From positions 62,001 through 126,000 of the forward strand of contig NZ_CAAGLX010000021.1 of NCBI RefSeq assembly GCF_900770955.1: a stretch of DNA of 64,000 nt, read 5' to 3'. This document shows, piece after piece, positions 59,101-64,000 of the stretch. Source of the DNA: an uncultured Phascolarctobacterium sp. (GTDB lineage Bacteria > Bacillota > Negativicutes > Acidaminococcales > Acidaminococcaceae). Both the position numbers and the translations under genes were made by a program. Each line of letters opens with the position of its first letter. Position 1 is the first letter of the stretch. The notes beneath the pieces are model-generated. The model saw nothing but the letters and a program-made list of their open reading frames with translations. It ran no database searches and was not told where the DNA came from.

Positions 59101-59702
59101 CAATTAACGCGGCGGCTATTGAGGAATATAACGCAGTGAAGGAGCGCAGCGAATTCCTGTGTAAGCAATATAACGATTTGTGTACGGCGAAGGAAAATCT
59201 GGAGGCTGTTATCGCTGAAATCAACAGCGGTATGACTAAACGCTTCAAGGAAGCCTTTGCTAAAATCAACGAATACTTTGCGCAATGCTATGTCAAGATA
59301 TTTGGCGGCGGTACGGCGGTGCTGCGGCTCACCGAGCCGGATAATCTGCTGGATTCCGGTATTGATATCGACGTCCAGCCGCCCGGCAAAAAGCTGCAGA
59401 GTCTGTATCTGATGAGCGGCGGCGAAAGAGCGCTGACGGTTATCGCGCTGCTCTTTGCGCTTTTGAGCTACCAGCCCTCGCCGTTCTGCATTCTGGACGA
59501 AATTGATGCTCCTCTTGACGATGCCAACATTCAGCGCTTTGCCGATTTCTTGCGGGATTATGCAGGAAATACGCAGTTTATCGTGATTACGCACCGTAAG
59601 GGAACGATGGAATGCGCTGATATCATGTATGGCGTAACTATGGAAGAATCCGGTGTTTCTAAATTATTATCCGTAAAAATAAATGCAAAGGAGAATGAAT
59701 AA
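56133..59702 (+). CDS. smc: Chromosome segregation protein SMC
   Basis: The 1189-residue condensin ATPase. Walker A is GPNGSGKS (32-39). Two long coiled coils rich in Gln, Glu and Ala flank a hinge at about 500-660, and the C-terminal head has LMSGGERALTVIALLF and the Walker B CILDEIDAPLDD. The start is GTG with GGGTGAT upstream. The order smc-ftsY is common in Firmicutes. It overlaps ftsY by one base (TAATG). Confidence 0.97.
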   Translation: MRLKSFSTYGFKSFADKTELTFDKGITAVVGPNGSGKSNISDAIRWVLGEQSAKYLRGSKMEDVIFSGSGKRRALGVAEVTVDFDNSDRTLPLDFEQVSLTRRIFRSGESEYAINRKGCRLKDIIDLMADTGLGKGSMSIIGQNKIDEVLNSRPEDRRSLFEEAAGIAKYRLRKKDAVRKLDDTANNLTRINDIRSEVDAQVEPLAQAAAKTQQFNELSEELRRCRLAVLLRRLDALEETGRELQTKKEAAAGAYSEQAAKVGSMQAEAVQVQQELDKLAEAYNKLQDDIKNRETALEKLRGDQKVLDERVSQNEKAGERLVQRNERLEQQVREQEARMQELAVEFDAVEKRHAVAEGAVKQLQAQRDEQSSRLEEARRNDEQAQSQFFSGMQELIKLRNELHNIEQEQEQRARRREALKKSIEEAEAADSQAQEQYKSLLEQQSQCAHGMELLRKQGEELRSEYDAGQKELQAVRSSQQQCQRQLTAAETREQSLKRLQQSYEGFSYGIKAVLRAQEPWREQVVGVAAELLQVEDKYVAAIETALGEGAQNLVMRSAGAAKEAIAYLKRNNSGRATFLPLDTVQRRGPNREEEALAKLPGILGYAVDLIGFKPEAENAVRFLLGRVLIAENIDAALAAAKAGRYRLRVVTLDGDVVNAGGSMSGGSKKHKEGYLSRNVEIAQAAAQVKQLHAEMLGWQEQLEELEEAEGKQKEQLQQLAARLRQEQLKADRLKLNLEQVQQQKTRDNERLLLLLDDRSNITAAYMTNRDKVKELRASVTEREGQDTQAKELLDSLKKEIAKYGSAVTALDNQLQDAKITLQTSAARTQDITKAMHSLDQDTLRLQEEIAANGREQERRQQEIAECGLQKQRLQQQSDEIMLQLQQILGGKDSFAQERGSLVDKQQDIEKALVTLRKQVNESEALLKQTELDLARHESSCGHIREQLEQDYQLDEAAARGQNFDGLQEMDLAALQRQESRLTLQIADLGPINAAAIEEYNAVKERSEFLCKQYNDLCTAKENLEAVIAEINSGMTKRFKEAFAKINEYFAQCYVKIFGGGTAVLRLTEPDNLLDSGIDIDVQPPGKKLQSLYLMSGGERALTVIALLFALLSYQPSPFCILDEIDAPLDDANIQRFADFLRDYAGNTQFIVITHRKGTMECADIMYGVTMEESGVSKLLSVKINAKENE

Positions 59703-60619
59703 TGGGATTTTTTGAGCGTTTAAAGGAAGGCCTTTCTAAAACAAGACGCAACTTTACTGACCGCATTCAGGAGCTTGTAGGCCTGTCTGCAGCGATTGAC
59801 GATGATTTTCTCGATGAACTGGAAATGATTCTGCTTTCTGCCGACGTGGGCGTAAAAACTACCGAAAAGCTGATTGACGCAGTGCGTAAGGCTGCGAAGA
59901 AGAAGGAAATCAACGGTACCGAGGATGTTATTCCCTTCCTGAAAAAATATATGGCAGAAATGCTGGCTGACAGCGGCCAACGCACACGTATCGGTGCCAA
60001 ACCGACCGTAATTCTGGTTGTCGGTGTTAACGGCGTGGGCAAGACTACCACTATCGGCAAGCTGGCAAACTACTTCACCCTGTTCAAATACAAGGTTGTT
60101 CTGGCAGCTGGCGATACCTTCCGTGCTGCAGCAGGTGAACAGCTGCAGATTTGGGGCGAGCGCGCACATTGCGACGTTATCCGCCATGCTGAGGGTGCCG
60201 ACCCGGCGGCAGTTGTATTTGATGCAATGAAGGCTGCTATTGCGCGTAAGGCAGATATTCTCTTCATTGATACTGCAGGCCGTTTGCATAACAAGGCCAA
60301 CCTGATGAATGAGCTGGAAAAAATCCACCGTATCATCAAGCGCGAAATTCCTGAAGCTCCGCACGAAACCTTCCTAGTTCTGGATGCTACCACCGGCCAG
60401 AATGCGATTAACCAGGCTAAGGTGTTCATGGAAACTGCTAAGGTTACCGGCGTTGTACTCACGAAGCTCGACGGCACTGCTAAAGGCGGTGTTGTTGTGG
60501 CAATTAAGGAAGAGCTGGGACTGCCAGTTAAATGGATCGGTGTAGGCGAAGGCATCATGGATTTCCGCCCCTTTGAGCCGGATAAATTTGTAGAAGCACT
60601 TTTTGACAGCGGTAAATAA
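59702..60619 (+). CDS. ftsY: Signal recognition particle receptor FtsY
   Basis: FtsY docks ribosome-SRP complexes at the membrane. The 305-residue GTPase has a short helical N domain, GVNGVGKTT (P-loop), DTAGR and TKLDGTAKGG. The acidic A domain of E. coli FtsY is absent, as usual in Firmicutes. A strong terminator follows. Confidence 0.97.
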   Translation: MGFFERLKEGLSKTRRNFTDRIQELVGLSAAIDDDFLDELEMILLSADVGVKTTEKLIDAVRKAAKKKEINGTEDVIPFLKKYMAEMLADSGQRTRIGAKPTVILVVGVNGVGKTTTIGKLANYFTLFKYKVVLAAGDTFRAAAGEQLQIWGERAHCDVIRHAEGADPAAVVFDAMKAAIARKADILFIDTAGRLHNKANLMNELEKIHRIIKREIPEAPHETFLVLDATTGQNAINQAKVFMETAKVTGVVLTKLDGTAKGGVVVAIKEELGLPVKWIGVGEGIMDFRPFEPDKFVEALFDSGK

Positions 60620-60679
60620 GAGGCTGCTTTCAGATAGCAGGCGTTAAGGCCTGCTGAGTAGGATATACGAATATAGCAG

Positions 60680-60727
60680 AAAATCTCCCGAAACAGCTGC
60701 TTTAAGCAGCGGTCGGGAGATTTTTTG
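60680..60727 (+). terminator. Terminator of smc-ftsY
   Basis: AAAATCTCCCGA pairs with TCGGGAGATTTT, with an inner CAGCTGCTTTAAGCAGC hairpin, followed by six T. Confidence 0.9.
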
Positions 60728-60735
60728 TGCGGGCA

Positions 60736-60766
60736 GAGAAAAAGCCGTGTGCGGAAGCACACGGCG
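60736..60766 (-). terminator. Terminator of the rpn locus (minus strand)
   Basis: On the minus strand GCCGTGTGC, a TTCC loop and GCACACGGC (60765-60744) are followed by TTTTTCTC. It ends the minus-strand transcript of the rpn genes. Confidence 0.88.
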
Positions 60767-60796
60767 GTGGGAGTAGAATTTTTTGTTATAGATTGA

Positions 60797-60976
60797 CTAT
60801 TCGTGTTCAGCCTTCAGCTTTTCAATCTGTTCGATAGAAAGAGTAGTAGCTTCAGAGATAAACTGCAGTGAGTATCCCATATTTAACATGCGTTTAGCGA
60901 TTTCAGTTCTTGCTTCAGCTCTACCTTTAGCTCTACCTTCACGTCTTGCATCTGACATAAGGGGAGTTAAAAGCAT
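60797..60976 (-). CDS. Free-standing duplicate of the Rpn C-terminal domain (59 aa)
   Basis: This 59-residue frame (MLLTPLMSDARREGRAKGRAEAR...) aligns throughout with the last 61 residues of the Rpn protein next to it (MLLEARLLDERREGRADEK...), including a matching end, SIEQIEKLKAE against SIDDIEKLKND. It keeps its own GAGGCGG-type RBS and ATG, which are copied from inside rpn. It arose by tandem duplication of about 208 bp. In E. coli, Rpn nucleases are held in check by short proteins started inside the gene from the same region. This frame could be a separate antitoxin or simply a remnant; the intact frame and RBS favour expression. Confidence 0.65.
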   Translation of the reverse strand: MLLTPLMSDARREGRAKGRAEARTEIAKRMLNMGYSLQFISEATTLSIEQIEKLKAEHE

Positions 60977-60998
60977 AATTTACCGCCTCACTTTCTTA

Positions 60999-61184
60999 TC
61001 AAGCTTGCTTCTCTACATGCATATCATTCTTCAGCTTTTCTATATCATCAATAGACAGACCGGTAAGCTCAATGATTTCTTGCAGAGAATAGCAACCCTT
61101 AGCCAGCATAAGCTTAGCGATAGAAACTTTTTCATCAGCTCTGCCTTCGCGCCTCTCGTCTAACAAACGTGCTTCTAAAAGCAT
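60999..61184 (-). CDS. Possible internal start within rpn giving a 61-aa C-terminal protein
   Basis: ATG at 61184, in frame with rpn, is preceded by GAGGCGGG at a spacing of about nine bases. The product would be the C-terminal 61 residues alone. The duplicate gene downstream starts at the equivalent ATG with the same box. The RpnS proteins of E. coli are the precedent. Confidence 0.45.
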   Translation of the reverse strand: MLLEARLLDERREGRADEKVSIAKLMLAKGCYSLQEIIELTGLSIDDIEKLKNDMHVEKQA

Positions 61185-61826
61185 AAATTCCCGCCTCACT
61201 TTCGAATCAAGCTTAAGATAGCTGATTTCATCGTCAATCTGTCTGGTGAAATCGCTATTTATAATATGGTTATTAACATAATCATAAAAACTTTTGATGT
61301 CCTTGGAGATATTGCCGTGGGTACCCTTAGTGTTCAAAATCATGGTAGTTGCTTCATCAGAAAGCTCCAGGTTCAAATCCTCCAGACAATGCTTTTTAAA
61401 GGTATAAACATAATTGCCTTTAGCAAAAAAATCAAAGACACAAATAAATATGATATAGGTTGGAGGCAACAAGTCATAATCCTGGCCCTTTTGCAGTAAG
61501 TCGATATCCATCAACGCCTGATAATAGCGTGTACGCTTGGGCAGCACATAATTTTTAGTGTCTGGATTTTTAATATTATTGACCTGCATTTCCAAGTTAT
61601 AATGCGTGTTCTTGTCGTCCGCCACGATGATATCCAGACGAATGCCACGACTTGCATAGTCAGGCTCAAGAGATTTTTCAGCCTCGAAGTAGCTGATGTC
61701 AGCAATTTTAATCTGCAGTAATTCCTCTAAAAGATGCATGCATATGCGCTTGCGTGACATAACTTTTTTAAAGATGAAGTCACTTTGAATCGTCAGGTTT
61801 TCAAATTTTGTTGCTAAGTTTTTCAT
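60999..61826 (-). CDS. Rpn family recombination-promoting nuclease/PD-(D/E)XK nuclease
   Basis: A 275-residue protein of the Rpn/transposase_31-like group. The nuclease core has SDFIFKKVM near the N-terminus, D65 in GIRLDII, and E79/Q81 in YNLEMQV, the (D/E)xQ form of the PD-(D/E)XK site. The C-terminal part is helical. ATG 61826 has AAAGGAGG upstream. Rpn proteins are DNA endonucleases, and E. coli members act in phage defence and are blocked by proteins translated from their own 3' end. An internal GTGAGGCGGG box and ATG at 61184 could give such a 61-residue product here. Confidence 0.88.
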   Translation of the reverse strand: MKNLATKFENLTIQSDFIFKKVMSRKRICMHLLEELLQIKIADISYFEAEKSLEPDYASRGIRLDIIVADDKNTHYNLEMQVNNIKNPDTKNYVLPKRTRYYQALMDIDLLQKGQDYDLLPPTYIIFICVFDFFAKGNYVYTFKKHCLEDLNLELSDEATTMILNTKGTHGNISKDIKSFYDYVNNHIINSDFTRQIDDEISYLKLDSKVRREFMLLEARLLDERREGRADEKVSIAKLMLAKGCYSLQEIIELTGLSIDDIEKLKNDMHVEKQA

Positions 61827-61841
61827 ATGTTTCCTCCTTTG

Positions 61842-61850
61842 ATTATAGCA
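61842..61850 (-). promoter_or_regulatory. Extended -10 in front of rpn
   Basis: On the minus strand TGC-TATAAT (61850-61842) lies directly before AAAGGAGG, so the leader would be very short. No strong -35 is visible. Confidence 0.5.
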
Positions 61851-61879
61851 TAAAATAAGGTAAAAATATATAAGACAGC

Positions 61880-61978
61880 AGACGTAAAAAAAAAGGCACC
61901 TGCCGAAAGCTCGACAGGCGCCACTGGTCCGCACGACCAGGCAAGAGCTCCGCAAAATTGCGGCTACCCATGCAACTA
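61880..61978 (-). ncRNA. Candidate structured small RNA upstream of rpn (about 95-100 nt)
   Basis: The minus strand has a promoter (TTGTTT 62012-62007, 17 bp, TGT-TATAAT 61989-61984). It is followed by three hairpins: CCGCAA-TT-TTGCGG, CTGGTC-GTGCG-GACCAG, and a 12-bp terminator stem with a GCTT loop and a run of nine T (A-run 61886-61894 on the plus strand). The G-U pairs of the terminator form only in minus-strand RNA. No known class fits by eye; it lacks the GGAAG/GCAG loop of SRP RNA. It may be an independent sRNA or a rpn leader with attenuation, since rpn starts about 55 nt later. Confidence 0.65.
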
Positions 61979-61983
61979 AGGTT

Positions 61984-62012
61984 ATTATAACATAGAAAAA
62001 GGATAAAAACAA
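61984..62012 (-). promoter_or_regulatory. Promoter of the candidate small RNA
   Basis: TTGTTT, a 17-bp spacer and TATAAT preceded by TGT on the minus strand; the predicted start is near 61977. Confidence 0.7.
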
Positions 62013-62179
62013 TAGTTCGTAAAACAAACATTTTTATAGATAAAAGCGCTCCAGGTTTTTGCCAAAAAGGCAAATGCTAAGAATATCTTCTGCTTTTTTC
62101 TATTTAACCGGATAACTATTCGTGATATACTTATTATGATTTGCAATTTTTGCTAGTGCTATAATTACAGGTGAGAAAA

Positions 62180-63052
62180 ATGATATATCTGAAAAGCTTT
62201 AGCTTTCCTGATGAAAGTCAGGAAGGTTCTGTTTTAGATGATGTGATGAGCAAATGGCACAACACTATCTATCCCTTTAAGATTGCTTCGGGAGTTTTGC
62301 TGGAAACGTTGGAATTTGCTCCGGTGACGATTTTATACGGCAGCAACGGCTCCGGCAAGACCACGCTTTTGAACGTTATTGCGCAAAAGCTGGGCGTAGA
62401 GCGCACCACGCCTTACAATACATCGACCTTTTTTCCCGATTACTTAAATCTTTGCTCGTATGAGGAAAAGGGTGAGGGCGTTCCGCAGGCCAGCAGGATT
62501 ATCACCAGCGATGATGTTTTTGATTTTGTCCTGAACAAGCGCATAATCAACAGCGGTATTGATAGCAGGCGCAAGCAGCTGATTGCCGAATATCTGGAGC
62601 TGAAGAAGCAGGATAACGGTCGTTTCCGCTATCACGGCAACGATGATCTGGAAAAGCTGGAGAAGCTAGTGGCGATGCGGAATAATACGCTGTCGATGTA
62701 TGTTAAGAAAAATGTCGGATTGAATATCAGAGAAAAGTCTAACGGTGAAAGTGCCATTCGTTATTTTTTCGATAACATTACGGAAAATGCGCTGTATTTG
62801 CTAGACGAGCCGGAAAACAGCCTGGCACCACTCAGGCAGCAGGAGCTGGTGAATTTTCTGGAGGAGGCCGTGCGCTTTTACAACTGTCAGTTTATTATCG
62901 CCAGTCATTCGCCATTTGTGCTTGCGATGCGGGAGACGAAGATTTATGATTTGGATATCAGGCCGGTGGAGGTCAGGAAATGGCAGGAGCTGGAAGGCAT
63001 CAGGGTTTATTACGATTTCTTTAAGAAGCACGAGGACAAGTTTGAGACGTGA
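62180..63052 (+). CDS. AAA family ATPase (ABC-like, OLD/RecF-type fold)
   Basis: A 290-residue ATPase with Walker A GSNGSGKTT (54-62), the Walker B segment ALYLLDEPENSL, and ASHSPFVLAM as the switch His. It has the compact ABC-type head without membrane domains, as in many stand-alone ATPases linked to repair or defence. No partner nuclease is adjacent. ATG 62180 is preferred over GTG 62171, because the AGGTGA box overlaps the GTG. The function is unknown. Confidence 0.8.
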   Translation: MIYLKSFSFPDESQEGSVLDDVMSKWHNTIYPFKIASGVLLETLEFAPVTILYGSNGSGKTTLLNVIAQKLGVERTTPYNTSTFFPDYLNLCSYEEKGEGVPQASRIITSDDVFDFVLNKRIINSGIDSRRKQLIAEYLELKKQDNGRFRYHGNDDLEKLEKLVAMRNNTLSMYVKKNVGLNIREKSNGESAIRYFFDNITENALYLLDEPENSLAPLRQQELVNFLEEAVRFYNCQFIIASHSPFVLAMRETKIYDLDIRPVEVRKWQELEGIRVYYDFFKKHEDKFET

Positions 63053-63119
63053 AAAGATATTGCGCCGTAAACTGTGCGTATGTGCATAAAAACGCAAATT
63101 TATTGAGGAGAAAAAGCTT

Positions 63120-63605
63120 ATGGTTATAAAATATGCAACTGAGGAAGATATTGCTGCCATTGCCGCGGTGGAGGCAGAATGTTTTCCGCCGGCGGAGGCA
63201 GCAACGGAAAAGGAATTTATTGACAGAGTGAAATATTACGGCAATCATTTCTGGCTTATGTATGAGGCTGAAAAGCTGATTGCCTTTGTGGATGGCTTTG
63301 TAACGGATGAGCCTGATTTGACGGATGAAATGTACGAGAAGGCAACGCTGCACGATGAAAACGGCGCGTGGCAGATGATTTTCGGTGTCAATACTATTCC
63401 TGCTTATCGCCAGCATGGCTATGCCGGCGAGCTGATATGTCGTGCGATTGAGGATGCCAGAAAGCAGGGGAGAAAGGGCCTGGTGCTGACCTGCAAGGAT
63501 AGGCTCGTTCATTATTATGCTAAATTCGGTTTTACTGATGAGGGTGTGTCCGAGAAATCTACGCATGGCAATGCTGTCTGGCATCAGATGAGGCTTACAT
63601 TTTAA
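63120..63605 (+). CDS. GNAT-family N-acetyltransferase
   Basis: A 161-residue acetyltransferase with the acetyl-CoA motif A region (GVNTIPAYRQHGYAGELICRAIEDARKQG) and the closing YYAKFGFTDEG. The QRHGYA-type loop is typical of the AANAT-like group. GAGGAG lies upstream of the ATG. The substrate is unknown. Confidence 0.88.
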   Translation: MVIKYATEEDIAAIAAVEAECFPPAEAATEKEFIDRVKYYGNHFWLMYEAEKLIAFVDGFVTDEPDLTDEMYEKATLHDENGAWQMIFGVNTIPAYRQHGYAGELICRAIEDARKQGRKGLVLTCKDRLVHYYAKFGFTDEGVSEKSTHGNAVWHQMRLTF

Positions 63606-63707
63606 TCGGGGGAGCTTAAGGGAATGCTCTAATTTGGCTTGTACATCATGACAATATTGCTGCTTTATATCTAATGTAGAAAAGCTGTGTGTCGAATAAA
63701 TAAGCAG

Positions 63708-63739
63708 CTGCGCAAGCAAAAAGCCTGCGCAGTTTTTTC
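63708..63739 (+). terminator. Terminator after the acetyltransferase gene
   Basis: CTGCGCA (63708-63714) pairs with TGCGCAG (63726-63732), followed by a run of six T. The rest of the 63606-63893 gap holds the promoter below. Confidence 0.82.
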
Positions 63740-63818
63740 TGTCTGCGTTCTGTAAAGCGCTTGGCTTAGTAGGCAACGTGTCGACGGACAAAATTTGTCA
63801 GAAATGTGAAGAAAATAG

Positions 63819-63847
63819 TTTACGCTTTTTTGTATATGTGTTACAAT
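63819..63847 (+). promoter_or_regulatory. Promoter of the terminal sialidase-like gene
   Basis: TTTACG (63819-63824), a 17-bp spacer and TACAAT (63842-63847) with an extended TGT. Confidence 0.65.
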
Positions 63848-63893
63848 ATTTATGTTATAGAATTATGCGACTTTTTTGGATGTGATTGATATA

Positions 63894-64000
63894 ATGCAAA
63901 AGGAATTGATTATGCGCTGTTTGCCGACGGCCTTCTGCCATGCTTCAACAGTATTGGCGCTGCCAGACGGCAGCCTGCTTTGCTGTTGGTTCGGCGGTAC
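63894..64000 (+). CDS. Start of a sialidase (exo-alpha-sialidase/BNR-like) family protein (partial)
   Basis: The frame from ATG 63894 stays open to the end of the window (35 codons). Its sequence FCHASTVLALPDGSLLCCWFGGT matches the first beta-propeller blade of sialidase-family proteins (usual form HASTV-x-LPDGSLLAAWFGGT). No signal peptide is visible, so it would be cytoplasmic, as in many Firmicute relatives. An internal ATG at 63912 is an alternative start. The substrate cannot be told. Confidence 0.7.
   Translation, partial: MQKELIMRCLPTAFCHASTVLALPDGSLLCCWFGG

Larger units (their letters stand above)
60797..61216 (-). repeat. Diverged 208-bp tandem duplication at the rpn 3' end
   Basis: The segment around 60999-61216 (3' part of rpn) recurs at about 60797-61010. 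The best-preserved piece is AAGCTTGAT..GAAAGTGAGGCGG..AATT.ATGCTTTTA, present near 61181-61213 and near 60971-61007. In the downstream copy a shift puts TGA into the rpn frame, which now ends the long protein as EKQA. Confidence 0.8.

Noticed and set aside
61880..61978. SRP (4.5S-like) RNA or 6S RNA
   Set aside because: The conserved SRP GGAAG/GCAG loop is absent, and the RNA is too short and differently folded for 6S.
1..64000. CRISPR arrays, insertion sequences, prophage genes, rRNA or tRNA genes
   Set aside because: None were seen on reading; no regularly spaced repeats, transposase ORFs, integrases or tRNA-like cloverleaf sequences were recognised.

Overview
The window reads as the chromosome of a diderm Firmicute of the class Negativicutes (an Acidaminococcaceae/Phascolarctobacterium-like gut anaerobe is my best guess). 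The gene order is Firmicute: prkC-rsgA-rpe, rimP-nusA-rnpM-ylxQ-infB-rbfA-nrnA-truB-ribF-rpsO, zapA-U32, smc-ftsY. Yet the cell clearly has an outer membrane: there is an autotransporter with a C-terminal beta-barrel and an exbB-exbD-tonB operon. Assignment to a genus is inference; no rRNA or tRNA gene was seen.

Layout. 1-8.3 kb: end of a PASTA kinase, rsgA, rpe, a 3-methyladenine glycosylase, gltX, a chagasin-like inhibitor, zapA and a U32 peptidase-family protein. 8.6-11.5 kb: an autotransporter behind a promoter with a G8 run. 11.9-13.1 kb: a DEAD-box-type helicase. 13.3-22.3 kb: a molybdenum island, made of a three-subunit molybdenum hydroxylase, moaA, moaC, a MOSC-Mog fusion, modB, modA, a MoeA-like protein and a ModE-like regulator. 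22.5-24.2 kb: exbB-exbD-tonB. 24.5-25.7 kb: an aminotransferase (minus strand). 25.9-34.5 kb: the translation and RNA-processing operon from rimP to rpsO. 34.5-35.4 kb: a gene-poor stretch with an unlisted 43-46 aa membrane-peptide ORF. 35.4-44.7 kb: a defence island, with a divergent Xre regulator, palindromes, a G7 run in the promoter, and a tightly overlapping four-gene operon (degenerate-PLD/SNF2 helicase, DUF4391 protein, type III Mod, type III Res). 44.9-49.8 kb: a lysine riboswitch with dapB-asd-lysC-dapA and a CGGC-domain gene. 49.8-53.1 kb (minus strand): msrAB and yhdT-panF. 53.2-60.6 kb: a membrane protein, a HAD phosphatase, a radical SAM protein, a deoxyinosine glycosylase, smc and ftsY. 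60.8-62.0 kb (minus strand): an Rpn-family nuclease, a detached duplicate of its C-terminus, and a candidate small RNA. 62.2-64 kb: an AAA ATPase, a GNAT acetyltransferase and the start of a sialidase-like gene.

Most interesting signals. (1) The only two runs of seven or more G that I noticed lie between candidate -35 and -10 elements, one before the autotransporter and one before the restriction-modification operon. Both gene classes are typical of phase variation. (2) The mod gene is a mosaic whose central target-recognition part is far more AT-rich than its ends. (3) The two leading genes of the four-gene defence operon have no function that I know of. (4) The Rpn nuclease is followed by a tandem duplicate of its last 60 codons carrying its own RBS and start, which looks like a free-standing copy of the intragenic RpnS antitoxin. 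(5) An unannotated hydrophobic micro-ORF faces an antisense promoter, and an approximately 100-nt structured RNA lies upstream of rpn.
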